Origin: Heteroruminococcus sp964369885
GTDB taxonomy: Bacteria; Bacillota; Clostridia; Oscillospirales; Ruminococcaceae
NCBI GenBank assembly: GCA_964369885.1
Contig: CAYJGQ010000008.1
Coordinates: 1-39,364, forward strand
Length of the DNA: 39,364 bases
Reading direction: 5' to 3'
Shown here: positions 8,436 to 17,471 of the stretch, piece after piece
How positions within the stretch are numbered: position 1 is the first letter of the stretch
Layout: each line of letters opens with the position of its first letter
Notes under the pieces: model-generated
What the model was told of the DNA's origin: nothing
Seen by the model: the letters and a program-made list of their open reading frames with translations, nothing else
Databases searched by the model: none
Translations under genes and position numbers: made by a program

Positions 8436-9902
8436 ATGCCAAAAAAACTACTAAACAAAAACAGCGGTGCAAAAACGCTGTATATGATGCTAATACCTCT
8501 GGCAATTGTGCTGACCCTGCTGATAAATATTGTGGCAGGGGGACTGGTTTCTCGCTTTGGCCTTGAGTTTGATCTCAGTGCCAACAGCGCCTTTGGTATT
8601 GATCAGCAGACCATAGATTATATTTCACAGCTTGAAGATTCGGTTAAAATACAGGTCTTGACCACCAAGGAACGCTTTGTGGCCAATTCAAATTACAACG
8701 CACAGGCCGCCGCCGTGATGGAGGACTTTGCACTACACGGCAAAAATATAGAGCTTATTTATGTTGACTACACCCGTGACCCTGCCTTTGCAGGACAGTA
8801 CTCCCAGTACGAGCTAAAAGAGGGCGATGTAATTGTGGAGTCGCAGGGCAAAAGCAGGCATATACCCACGCAGGATTTGTTTAACTATGTCACCAACCAA
8901 ACAGGGGCATATGAGATAGAATCCTCCAAGGCCGAGCAGGCCATACTCTCGGCACTGCTTGGTGTGGTAAGCACCGACATGCCGCAGGTGGCGGTGATAA
9001 GCGGCCACGGCGAAAGCCTTCCCGAGGCCTTTTCCGAGCTACTGCTTGAGAATAACTTTGAGTTAAGGGGTCTACAACTTTCAACCGAGGAGATACCTGC
9101 CGAGATAGACCTTATAATGATAAGCGCACCACAAAATGATTTTTCGGAGCAGGAACTGCAAAAGCTTGACGCATTTTTGGAAAACGGTGGACAGTACGGC
9201 AAAACGGTGTTTTACACCACCGCCGCCGAAATTCCCCCACTGCCAAACCTTGAATTGTTTTTGGAGGAATGGGGCATTGCAATAGGGGAGGGCGCGGTGT
9301 TTGAGACCGACGAGGGACGCGTATTTAACTACCACCCATTTTACGCCGTGGCCGATTATGTGGATGAGCAGTACACCGCCCTCATAGCAAACCCCGATGT
9401 ACCCTTTTTGGCTCCGATAAGCAAGCCCCTTGAGCTTGTGTATGAGTCAAGGGATGAGCGCTACACAACCACACTGCTGGAGTTTGGGGCAAGTAGCGGC
9501 GTACGCCCGGGCGATGCAGGGGAGGACTTTGTGGCCGACGATGCCGAGCAAAAAGGGCCGATGCCCGCAGTGGTGCTCTCAAGCCACAAGGTACGAGATA
9601 GTGCCAACGCCACAAATGTTGTGGCCATGTCCAGTGTGCTGGTGTCGGGTAGTACCGACATACTGCAAAATTATGCGCTGGAAAACCCCTCGTTTAGCAA
9701 CTCAAACTACCTAATACAGCTACTAAACGAGCTTTGTGCCCGTGAGGATGTAATAACCATAACGCCAAAACAGCTCTCGGCCGAAAGCCTGAACATAACC
9801 CAACAAACGGCCGATACCATAGGTGGATTATTTGTATTTGTATTTCCTGCGGTGGTGTTGGTGCTGGGGCTTGTGATGTGGCTTATAAGGAGGCATAAGT
9901 AG
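8436..9902 (+). CDS. GldG-family ABC transporter auxiliary protein
   Basis: 488 aa from the ATG at 8436, which follows GAGGAGGACC; a longer reading from 8379 would overlap the permease gene and lacks a ribosome site. One N-terminal membrane helix (about residues 15-35, MMLIPLAIVLTLLINIVAG) is followed by a large extracytoplasmic region starting FDLSANSAFGID, characteristic of GldG/ABC_transp_aux proteins, and a C-terminal helix (GLFVFVFPAVVLVLGLVMWLI) ending in RRHK. It probably forms the external part of the GldA/F transporter. Its stop codon is directly followed by the next start. Confidence 0.87.
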   Translation: MPKKLLNKNSGAKTLYMMLIPLAIVLTLLINIVAGGLVSRFGLEFDLSANSAFGIDQQTIDYISQLEDSVKIQVLTTKERFVANSNYNAQAAAVMEDFALHGKNIELIYVDYTRDPAFAGQYSQYELKEGDVIVESQGKSRHIPTQDLFNYVTNQTGAYEIESSKAEQAILSALLGVVSTDMPQVAVISGHGESLPEAFSELLLENNFELRGLQLSTEEIPAEIDLIMISAPQNDFSEQELQKLDAFLENGGQYGKTVFYTTAAEIPPLPNLELFLEEWGIAIGEGAVFETDEGRVFNYHPFYAVADYVDEQYTALIANPDVPFLAPISKPLELVYESRDERYTTTLLEFGASSGVRPGDAGEDFVADDAEQKGPMPAVVLSSHKVRDSANATNVVAMSSVLVSGSTDILQNYALENPSFSNSNYLIQLLNELCAREDVITITPKQLSAESLNITQQTADTIGGLFVFVFPAVVLVLGLVMWLIRRHK

Positions 9903-11342
9903 ATGACAAAGCCTCTGCGCAGTGTACTGCTGATTTTATTATTTGTGGTTTTGTTATCGGGTCTTGCCTTTTGGCTACTAAGCCCACCGGCCGACGAGCA
10001 GCCAATAAATACCGAGGAAAGCTTGATTTTAACCACCTCGCCCGAAAACCTGCTTAATGTAGCGGTGCAAAACCCAAATGGTAGTTATACCATGAACCTT
10101 ACAGATGGACAGGTGGAACTTGAGGACATACCAACCCACCTAATAAACTACGACCACGCCGCAATGCTAATAGATGAGTGTACAAATATAAGCTATGAGC
10201 AGCTGGTGAGCGAGGCCCCGGAGGATTTGTCCATATACGGCCTTGAAAATCCTATGGCCACCGTGCGGATAAGCTACACCGATAACACGGGCATGACACT
10301 GCTTGTGGGGAATCAGGAGAGCGTGAGTGACGGTCACTATGTAATGGTGGAGGGCTCTCCCGAGGTGTATCTGTTTTCATCGGGGCGGATGGTGAGATTT
10401 TTAGGAGAGGTCACACAGTTTATAGACTACGTCATTATTCCACCCAACGAGAGTCCCTCCCTTATAAGCTGTATTGGGGATATAACAATAAGCGGACAAA
10501 ACCTGCCGCAGGAGCTTGTTATAAAGGCGGTGGAGGGGGATGACGAGCAGCTGCTCACCGACGCTTTGTCCTTTGGAGCGGTTACCCACATGATAACCTC
10601 CCCCACACCCCACGAGGTTGACCCAACATACCTCACCCTATTTGCCGAGAGCCTACTGGGGCTTATAAGCGAGGGTGTGGTGGACTACAACTGTACCACC
10701 GAGGAGCTTTCACAGTACGGGTTTGACAGCCCCCTACTTGAAATAGAGTTCGATGTACGAAAGAGCACCACCGACCCATATCAGAGCAGTGTTTTGCGGC
10801 TCTCGCAGTTGCCGGATGGCAGTCCAATAGTAACGGTGGATGACGATGGCGTTGTTTACCGCATACTTGATAATCTTGACTTTGCCGATGTAAGCTACGA
10901 CAAATTGGTGCTACGCTGGTTTTTATCCCCGCTGATCACCGAGATTTCTCAGATTGAACTGAGCGTTGGTGGGCAAGAATATCTGTATGAGCTTTTGGGC
11001 GATACCACACAGGAGCTGTCGGTTACCTGCAACGGTGTGGCTGTTGATACACAGCAGTTCAGACAGCTGTACACACTGCTTGTGTCGGCCGCAGGTGAGG
11101 GGATGCTACACCAAAGCATAGAGCCCCCAAATAGCCTACCCACATTCTCGCTTAGCTATGTTTACAAAAACCCACAAAAGCCAAATGATGTTTTACAGCT
11201 TTACCCGTCGGAGAATTTGCGCAGGGAACTTGTGGAGATAAACGGAATTTGTGAGTTTGAGATGCAGCAAGGTTATGCGCAGGCCGTAGAGGCCGCCGCA
11301 TTGGCACTGCTGGAGGGAAAAGATGTGATCACCGATTGGTGA
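9903..11342 (+). CDS. DUF4340-type membrane-anchored extracytoplasmic protein
   Basis: 479 aa. An N-terminal signal anchor (SVLLILLFVVLLSGLAFWLL) precedes a long soluble region with repeated patterns such as YGLENPMATVRISYTDNTGMTL and QYGFDSPLLEIEFDV. The repeated YGL/YGF-(N/S)-P pattern followed by beta-rich sequence is characteristic of DUF4340. It starts on the base after the GldG stop codon and ends the four-gene cassette. Function is unknown; position suggests an external partner of the GldFG complex. Confidence 0.8.
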   Translation: MTKPLRSVLLILLFVVLLSGLAFWLLSPPADEQPINTEESLILTTSPENLLNVAVQNPNGSYTMNLTDGQVELEDIPTHLINYDHAAMLIDECTNISYEQLVSEAPEDLSIYGLENPMATVRISYTDNTGMTLLVGNQESVSDGHYVMVEGSPEVYLFSSGRMVRFLGEVTQFIDYVIIPPNESPSLISCIGDITISGQNLPQELVIKAVEGDDEQLLTDALSFGAVTHMITSPTPHEVDPTYLTLFAESLLGLISEGVVDYNCTTEELSQYGFDSPLLEIEFDVRKSTTDPYQSSVLRLSQLPDGSPIVTVDDDGVVYRILDNLDFADVSYDKLVLRWFLSPLITEISQIELSVGGQEYLYELLGDTTQELSVTCNGVAVDTQQFRQLYTLLVSAAGEGMLHQSIEPPNSLPTFSLSYVYKNPQKPNDVLQLYPSENLRRELVEINGICEFEMQQGYAQAVEAAALALLEGKDVITDW

Positions 11343-11409
11343 GGTGATTAATTTAGCGGTAATCCGATGTATAAACATCTGATTATAGAATTTTAAGGAG
11401 GAAAGAACT

Positions 11410-12528
11410 ATGAAAAAGATTCTAAGCCTGTTGTTGGTTGTAGCTATGCTAAGCGCGATGTTTATCGCCTGTGGCTCGACCGAACCCGAAGCCCCTGCAA
11501 GTGATGCTCCCGCCGCCGAGGGTGATGAGCCTGCAGCAGAGGGTGACGAACCCGCCGCCGAGGGCGGCTTTAAGGTAGCCTCTCATAATGCGGTTATCGA
11601 GGGTAACGCCTACCGTGCAGTGTATGAGGATCAGATGAGCGAAGCTGCTCAAGCCGGTAAAGACGCAGGTCTTATCAGCGAGTACAACAGCTTTGTTGCA
11701 AACAATGACCCTGCACTGGAAACCCAGCAGATCGAGCAGACCATCAATGAGGGCTATGATATCATCATCGTAAACCCCATTGCTGCATCCGGTCTTGACG
11801 CTGTGATTGCAAAGGCCAGCGAGGCCGGCATCACATACGTAAACGCCGACAGCATCTACGACTCGCCCGACGTGCTAAACGTTGTAGTTGACCAGGCAGC
11901 TTGGGCACAGATCCAGGCCGACTTTGTTATCGACACCCTGGGTGCCGGTGCCAAGGTTGTTCAGTTCAACGGAATCGACGGCAACTCGGCTTCCGAGATC
12001 CGTAACGAAGTTTGGCAGACAGCCCTAACCGGCGCCGGCCTTGAGATTGTAAGAGCACAGTCTCACAACTGGAGTGACGTTGAGTCCAAGCAGATCATGA
12101 GTGAGATCATCGCCTCGGGTCTTGAGTTTGACGGCATCATCAACCAGGAAGCCGCAGGCGGCATCCTTGATGCTATCCAGGAAGCCAACATCGAGTATCC
12201 CGGTTGTATCACCTCCTCTGAGGAAGTGGCCTGGATTCGTCGTATCGCCGAAGTAAACAGCACCGAGAAGGTTCTTCCCTTCATCGTTGTTGAGAATCCT
12301 CCCGGCGTTGGCGCAACTGCTCTGAACATCGCACTTAACCTGCGTCAGGGTGGCGAGCTTAACCCCGAAGTTCTAACCGACGGCAATGCAATTTACTACT
12401 CTCCCCAGTGGATCATGACCTACGAGAATATGGCCGAGCAGCTTGAGTCCATTGCTGATCTGCCCGATTCGACCTCTGTATCGTCCTACCTGAGCATGGA
12501 CGAGGCCAAGGCAGCTTACTTTAACTAA
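11410..12528 (+). CDS. Sugar ABC transporter substrate-binding lipoprotein (ribose/periplasmic_binding_4 type)
   Basis: 372 aa. A signal peptide with lipobox MFIAC (about residues 17-21) predicts a lipid-anchored protein. It is followed by an acidic Ala-rich linker in which AAEGDEP is repeated, then a two-lobed sugar-binding domain (VASHNAVIEGNAYRA, DIIIVNPIAASGLDAVI, FNGIDGNSASEIRNEVW, DGIINQEAAGGILDAI). The start follows AAGGAGG. The gene is markedly richer in C-ending codons (ATC, TTC, AAC) than its neighbours, a sign of high expression. A strong hairpin follows the stop. It captures the substrate of this locus; the ligand cannot be named. Confidence 0.92.
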   Translation: MKKILSLLLVVAMLSAMFIACGSTEPEAPASDAPAAEGDEPAAEGDEPAAEGGFKVASHNAVIEGNAYRAVYEDQMSEAAQAGKDAGLISEYNSFVANNDPALETQQIEQTINEGYDIIIVNPIAASGLDAVIAKASEAGITYVNADSIYDSPDVLNVVVDQAAWAQIQADFVIDTLGAGAKVVQFNGIDGNSASEIRNEVWQTALTGAGLEIVRAQSHNWSDVESKQIMSEIIASGLEFDGIINQEAAGGILDAIQEANIEYPGCITSSEEVAWIRRIAEVNSTEKVLPFIVVENPPGVGATALNIALNLRQGGELNPEVLTDGNAIYYSPQWIMTYENMAEQLESIADLPDSTSVSSYLSMDEAKAAYFN

Positions 12529-12547
12529 AAGTAGGCTCGGCGCCTCA

Positions 12548-12577
12548 TTCGCCGACGGGCCTGTGCCCGTCGGCGAA
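12548..12577 (+). terminator. Strong hairpin between binding-protein and ATPase genes (partial terminator / mRNA stabiliser)
   Basis: A perfect 13-bp stem (TTCGCCGACGGGC paired with GCCCGTCGGCGAA) closes a CTGT loop 20 bases after the binding-protein stop, followed by only a weak AT-rich tail. Such hairpins in binding-protein-dependent importers commonly protect the upstream mRNA and reduce read-through, giving excess binding protein. A smaller hairpin ACCGC-TTTT-GCGGT lies at 12633-12646. Confidence 0.7.
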
Positions 12578-12714
12578 ATTTAAGAAAACCATCTAACTAC
12601 ATTGACAAATAGCTGCCATAAAACAGAAAATTACCGCTTTTGCGGTTATAAACTTGTCGGCCAATTTTAGGCGCGGCATGAAAATAAAAGTATATAGTAA
12701 GGGAGGAATAACCC

Positions 12715-14232
12715 TTGTTAGAGATGCGTGATATCACAAAATATTTTGACGCTGTTGAGGCGCTAAAAGATGCCTCACTATGCGTGCAAAAGGGTGAGAT
12801 AATGGCGCTGCTGGGCTCAAACGGCAGTGGTAAATCCACCATGGTTAAGGTGCTTAGCGGACTTGTAAGCCCCACAGCGGGCAGTGTAAGCCTTGAGGGA
12901 AAACCGGTGAGCATAAAGTCAGCGGCCGACTCAAGAGCACTTGGTGTGGCCGTGGCATATCAGGACCTTAGCCTTATACCCACCATGAGCGTGGTGGATA
13001 ACCTTGTGCTGGGCATGGAGCCTGTGGGCAGTGCCGGTATGGTGGATAAAAAGAAGGCCCGCCAAAAGGCCGAGGAATATCTTGAAAAGCTGAAAATAGA
13101 TGTCGACCCCGACGCACTTGTGCAGTTTTTGATGCCCTCTACCCAGAGCATGATTGAAATTGCCAAGGCCATGGCGGCCGAGCCCGATATACTTATTTTG
13201 GACGAGGCCACGGCATCACTGCACTCCGACGAGGTGGATATACTCTTTGAGGTGTTGGGTGAGCTTAAGGCCAAGGGGCTTGCCATAATAATGGTTACCC
13301 ACCGCATGGGCGAAATATTTAGAGTTTGTGATCGCTGTACCATATTGCGCTCGGGCCGCATGGTGGCCCAGGGTAATATAAGCGAGATGGACCTTGATGA
13401 CATAGTCTACCACATGACCGGCAAACGACCCGATAAAAACGCACATATTGGCCAGCGCCAGGAGATTGCCCACCTTGAGGATGACATGGTGCTTAGGGTG
13501 GAAAATTTGAGTATGCCACCCAAACTGCGTGGGGTTGATTTTGTGACCTACAAGGGTGAGGTTGTTGGCGTGGGTGGTCTTGATGGGCAGGGACAGTCGG
13601 AGTTTATCCGTGCAATACTGGCCGATCAAAAGTATACCGGCGGCAGCATAAATTACCTTGGCAAGGAGCGCCACTACAAATCCCCCTCGGAGGCCATGCG
13701 TGATGACATGGGCTTTATATCGGGCGATAGAGCACGGGAGTCGATATTCCCTGTGCGCAGTGTGGCCGAGAATATATTTGCAGGCAACGCCACCAAGGGT
13801 AAATTGTTTGCACCGCTTAGCCCCAGAACAATAGAGGAGTTTGCCCAAAAAGCCATGAATGACTACGGCATTGTGGCGGGCGGAACCTCACACCCTGCAA
13901 ATTCATTGTCGGGCGGAAATCAGCAAAAATTGGTGGTGGGACGCTGGATAGCACTTTCTCCGTCACTGCTACTGCTGGATGACCCCACAAAGGGTGTTGA
14001 CATAAACTCCCGTCAGGAGATACACAAAATTTTGCGTGAATGCCTTGATAATGGCATGAGTGTTATTTATGTTTCAAGCGATAACGAAGAACTGCTTGAA
14101 ATATCAGACCGTATATACGTTTTCTACGAGGGACGCATAAGCGCCGAGCTTGTGGGCGACCAGCGCACAGAGGAGCGTTTGGTGGCCGCAATGTTTGGAC
14201 TCTCGGGAGAAGAAAAAGGGGGAGAAAAGTAA
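12715..14232 (+). CDS. Sugar ABC transporter ATP-binding protein (RbsA/MglA-type double ATPase)
   Basis: 505 aa, the standard length for a two-ABC-domain sugar importer ATPase. The first half has an intact Walker A GSNGSGKST and Walker B LILDEATASL, but its signature is degenerate (LMPSTQSMIEIAKAM instead of LSxGE/Q). The second half has a degenerate P-loop (GLDGQGQSE), as usual in RbsA, with an intact LSGGNQQK signature and LLLDDPTKGVD. So one composite ATP site should be active and the other degenerate. The TTG at 12715 follows GGGAGGA at 7 bases; an ATG at 12724 is the alternative. The stop overlaps the permease start by one base. Confidence 0.93.
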   Translation: MLEMRDITKYFDAVEALKDASLCVQKGEIMALLGSNGSGKSTMVKVLSGLVSPTAGSVSLEGKPVSIKSAADSRALGVAVAYQDLSLIPTMSVVDNLVLGMEPVGSAGMVDKKKARQKAEEYLEKLKIDVDPDALVQFLMPSTQSMIEIAKAMAAEPDILILDEATASLHSDEVDILFEVLGELKAKGLAIIMVTHRMGEIFRVCDRCTILRSGRMVAQGNISEMDLDDIVYHMTGKRPDKNAHIGQRQEIAHLEDDMVLRVENLSMPPKLRGVDFVTYKGEVVGVGGLDGQGQSEFIRAILADQKYTGGSINYLGKERHYKSPSEAMRDDMGFISGDRARESIFPVRSVAENIFAGNATKGKLFAPLSPRTIEEFAQKAMNDYGIVAGGTSHPANSLSGGNQQKLVVGRWIALSPSLLLLDDPTKGVDINSRQEIHKILRECLDNGMSVIYVSSDNEELLEISDRIYVFYEGRISAELVGDQRTEERLVAAMFGLSGEEKGGEK

Positions 14233-15287
14233 TGAAGGAGCGTCTTACACAACTTAAAAAATCTCCCTCGTTTGCAGGCATGATTTTGTTTTTTGGATTT
14301 TTAATTATCTATTTTCTTGTCCCGTTTATTCAGGAGCCCGAAACATTTTTTACCCAAAAAACCTACCTAAACTTTGCCTCGCTTTTTAAGAGCTACATGC
14401 CCCTTATCCTTGTTACTATGGGGCAGGCACTGCTTATGTTGATGGGTATAATTGATATATCCATTGGCATACAGATGAGCTTTGCAAATGTTTTGGCGGT
14501 GCAGCTGCCCGAAATGCTGGGCATACCCGTGCCTATGGCCTGGGTTCTGGCCGTGGCGGCCACCGTGGTGGTGTCCACCATTAACGGTGTTATAGTTTCC
14601 TACCTGCGCATACCGCCACTGCTTGCAGGTTACGCCATGATATTCATTGTAAAGGGCATAAACCTGTGGATATCCCCAAAACCGGGCGGAGATGTGCCCA
14701 CTATTGCAAATCAGATATATGACAACATGATTTTTGAGGTAATACCCTTTAGTGTGCTTGTGCTTATTGCGGCCTATATGTCCTGGAAGTACATGGAACG
14801 CACACCCCTGCTGCGCCATGTTTATGCACTTGGCGGCAACGAGCGCAATGCCTACGCCACCGGCATAAACAGTGCCGCCACAAAGGTTAAGGTTTATGCC
14901 ATTGTGGGTATATTTACAGGTGTTGCAGGTCTTTGCTACACCGCCGCCTACACCACCGGCAACCCCATCACAGGTGAGGCCTACGGACTTCAGAGCATAA
15001 GCGCCTGTATTTTGGGCGGCATAAGTCTTGCAGGTGGTTGGGGCACCATGCTGTCGGCACTGTACGGCGTTGGCTTCCAGGTGCTTGTAACCACCACCGT
15101 GCCCAAAATATTTGCCATGCTGTCCAAAGCTACAGGTGAGAGCTACAATACCTATTGGCACAACCTATTCACCGACCTCATAATTCTTGCCGGACTTATA
15201 GGCACAATTTTTGCGGTAAGAGCCCAACGTCAAACCCTGCTAAGCGGGCTTAAAAAGCAGATAACAGGAGGTGCAAGCCGTGAATAA
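14232..15287 (+). CDS. Sugar ABC transporter permease (RbsC/BPD_transp_2 type), first
   Basis: 351 aa with about nine to ten hydrophobic segments. The RbsC-family blocks are visible: LVTMGQALLMLMGIIDISIG, LRIPPLLAGYAMIFIVKGI, the coupling-helix region RHVYALGGNERNAYATGINSAATKVKVYAIVG, and a glycine-rich QSISACILGGISLAGGWG. The ATG overlaps the ATPase stop (TAATG). It pairs with the following permease to form the membrane channel. Confidence 0.93.
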   Translation: MKERLTQLKKSPSFAGMILFFGFLIIYFLVPFIQEPETFFTQKTYLNFASLFKSYMPLILVTMGQALLMLMGIIDISIGIQMSFANVLAVQLPEMLGIPVPMAWVLAVAATVVVSTINGVIVSYLRIPPLLAGYAMIFIVKGINLWISPKPGGDVPTIANQIYDNMIFEVIPFSVLVLIAAYMSWKYMERTPLLRHVYALGGNERNAYATGINSAATKVKVYAIVGIFTGVAGLCYTAAYTTGNPITGEAYGLQSISACILGGISLAGGWGTMLSALYGVGFQVLVTTTVPKIFAMLSKATGESYNTYWHNLFTDLIILAGLIGTIFAVRAQRQTLLSGLKKQITGGASRE

Positions 15288-16254
15288 TGTCAAAGCTTCG
15301 GTGCGTAAATTTGCAGGTAATAATCAAATAGGCATGGCACTGCTCATCTCGGTGATGCTGTTTGTCATAACTGTAATCATTAATCCACGCTCCCTAAATG
15401 TAAACTCATTTGGTAGCATCATGTCCTTTACCGCCATGTTGGCCATTGCGGCGGCGGGGCAAACCCTTGTCATCATATCCGACGGTATTGATATGTCGGT
15501 GGGTGCTACAATGTCCATGGCGGCCATACTATCGGTTACCATAATGCAGGGCACCGAAAGTGTAAGCCTATTTATAGTAGCACTTATTGTCTGCCTACTA
15601 ATGGGCGCATTTGTTGGGCTGTGCAACGGCCTTGGTGCCGTTAAGGCAGGCCTGCCCCCAATGGTGGTTACGCTTTACATCTCCAACATTGTAGGACGTA
15701 TGCAGTATGTTATAACAGGCGGTGCCCCCGAGCACACAAGTGTGCCCGGCTGGTACCAAGACTTTGTAACACACCGTCTTTTTGGCTTCCTTCCCACACT
15801 TGTTTTCTTTGCCTGTGGTGTGTTTGTACTGGTGTTTGTACTGCTTCACCGCACACGCTACGGCCAGCAGATATACCTAACGGGTAACAACAACCGCGCC
15901 GCCTTCCTAACCGGTGTAAACACCTCAAATGTAAAGGTGCTAAACTACACCATAGCAGGATTTTTGGGTGGTCTGGCCGGATTTATAGGGGCCGGCAACT
16001 CGGGCTTTATAAAGAGTGGCACCTTTGACAGTATGACCATGGACTCGATTGTGGCCGTGGTGGTGGGTGGTACACTGCTCTCAGGCGGTAAGGGCAAGTA
16101 TGCCGGTACCGTGGCCGGTGCGCTACTACTAACGGTATTGTCAAACGGACTGTCGGTTTTGCAGGTAGAAAGCAGTACCCGCAATCTTATCATGGGTATT
16201 GTGCTAATCATACTTTTGGCCGCCTACAATAGGGCAAAGCCTGTGCGCCAGTAA
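15280..16254 (+). CDS. Sugar ABC transporter permease (RbsC/BPD_transp_2 type), second
   Basis: 324 aa. I chose GTG at 15280 because AGGAGG lies eight bases upstream and overlaps the other in-frame GTG at 15271. It overlaps the first permease by eight bases. Family blocks are AAAGQTLVIISDGIDMSVGA, GLPPMVVTLYISNIVGRMQ, YGQQIYLTGNNNRAAFLTG and MDSIVAVVVGGTLLSGGKGKYAGT. It resembles the first permease in layout but not closely in sequence, consistent with a heterodimeric channel rather than duplication within the species. Confidence 0.93.
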   Translation: MNNVKASVRKFAGNNQIGMALLISVMLFVITVIINPRSLNVNSFGSIMSFTAMLAIAAAGQTLVIISDGIDMSVGATMSMAAILSVTIMQGTESVSLFIVALIVCLLMGAFVGLCNGLGAVKAGLPPMVVTLYISNIVGRMQYVITGGAPEHTSVPGWYQDFVTHRLFGFLPTLVFFACGVFVLVFVLLHRTRYGQQIYLTGNNNRAAFLTGVNTSNVKVLNYTIAGFLGGLAGFIGAGNSGFIKSGTFDSMTMDSIVAVVVGGTLLSGGKGKYAGTVAGALLLTVLSNGLSVLQVESSTRNLIMGIVLIILLAAYNRAKPVRQ

Positions 16255-16296
16255 TTTTATTTGAGCCATTATTTTTAATAAGAGGAGTTGTTAACA

Positions 16297-17409
16297 GTGG
16301 AGGATTTGCAGACCCTTGTAAAACAGGTCGAAGAGGCCACACTTCCCCCCATGCCAAACCGTAAGGACTGGCGCATTGCCTGCATTGGTGCAGGGTTTAT
16401 AATGAAGGATTGTCAGCTGGCCGCCTACCGTGATATGGGTTTTAGTGCCGTTGCCATAACCTCGCTTTCCCGCAAGGAGAGCGAGGAGGTGGCCAAGATG
16501 TATGACATCCCCAAGATTTACGACAGTTGGCAGGAGATGCTGTGTGACCCCGAAATTGAGATTGTGGATATTGCAATTCCCCCACATGAGCAGTTGGCCG
16601 TGGTGCGTGAGGCGGTAAAACAGCCACACATCAAGGGCATACTGTGCCAAAAGCCCATAAGCATGAGCCTTGAGGACACAAGGGAAATTGTGCGCCTTGG
16701 AGAGAAGGCCGGCATACCCATAGCTGTAAATAGTAATATGCGCTATGACCAGTCTATGCGTGCACTGAAATTTGTGCTGGATAAGGGCCTGCTGGGCGAG
16801 AGCGTGCTGGCCACCATAGAGATGAGGGCTATTCCACACTGGCAGGGCTTTTTGAGGGAGTATGACAAGCTTGAGCTGTTTGGTATGGGGATACATCACA
16901 TCGATATATTCCGCTACCTTTTTGGCGACCCCGAGGAGATAACAGCGGTCTGCCGAACCGACCCACGCACACAGTTTGAGCATGTGGACGGCATAACCCA
17001 ATATACCTACCACTACAAAAACGGCATGATGGCCACCAGCCTTGACGATGTTTGGGCCTGGCCAAACGACCCCTGTGAGAAGGACACCTACATTAAATGG
17101 CGTGTAGAGGGCACCGAGGGTATGGCCAGTGGCACAATTGGATGGCCCAAATACCCCGAGCACTGCCCAAGCACCATGAAGTTTACCTGCAAGGCCTACC
17201 CCAATGAGTGGATAGAACCAAAGTGGGACACTGTGTGGTTCCCCGATGCGTTTAGGGGCACCATGTCCAGCCTGCTTTGCGCCGTGGAGCAGGGCACAAA
17301 GCCCGAAATAAGTGCGCAGGATAACATAAATACCATCGCCTGCGTGGAGGGCTGTTATAAATCCATAAAAGAAAAGCGTACCATCGGCCTTTGCGAGATA
17401 CTTGGATAA
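16297..17409 (+). CDS. Gfo/Idh/MocA-family oxidoreductase (third copy, variant motifs)
   Basis: 370 aa from GTG at 16297, nine bases after AGAGGAG; the TTG at 16288 overlaps the end of that site. The Rossmann loop reads ACIGAGFIMKDC, so the last Gly of GxGxxG is Met, and the family EKP motif is QKP (LCQKPIS). The substrate-domain helix GMGIHHIDIFRYLFG is intact. It is longer at the C-terminus than copy two and shows little direct similarity to copies one and two beyond the family motifs. It follows the importer permeases by 42 bp and precedes the third TIM barrel. A changed Glu beside the catalytic Lys may alter chemistry or substrate. Confidence 0.87.
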   Translation: MEDLQTLVKQVEEATLPPMPNRKDWRIACIGAGFIMKDCQLAAYRDMGFSAVAITSLSRKESEEVAKMYDIPKIYDSWQEMLCDPEIEIVDIAIPPHEQLAVVREAVKQPHIKGILCQKPISMSLEDTREIVRLGEKAGIPIAVNSNMRYDQSMRALKFVLDKGLLGESVLATIEMRAIPHWQGFLREYDKLELFGMGIHHIDIFRYLFGDPEEITAVCRTDPRTQFEHVDGITQYTYHYKNGMMATSLDDVWAWPNDPCEKDTYIKWRVEGTEGMASGTIGWPKYPEHCPSTMKFTCKAYPNEWIEPKWDTVWFPDAFRGTMSSLLCAVEQGTKPEISAQDNINTIACVEGCYKSIKEKRTIGLCEILG

Positions 17410-17471
17410 CCCGATATTGTTATTTTTATATTTATTATTACAAATTGTATAGAACAGGAGCGGGATTTAAG

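Noticed and set aside
14367..15161. Minus-strand reading frame of 264 codons
   Set aside because: It is the shadow of the sugar permease gene; low-complexity Gly/His/Tyr-rich translation.
16291..17163. Minus-strand reading frame of 290 codons
   Set aside because: It lies wholly opposite the third Gfo/Idh gene and has no recognisable domain.
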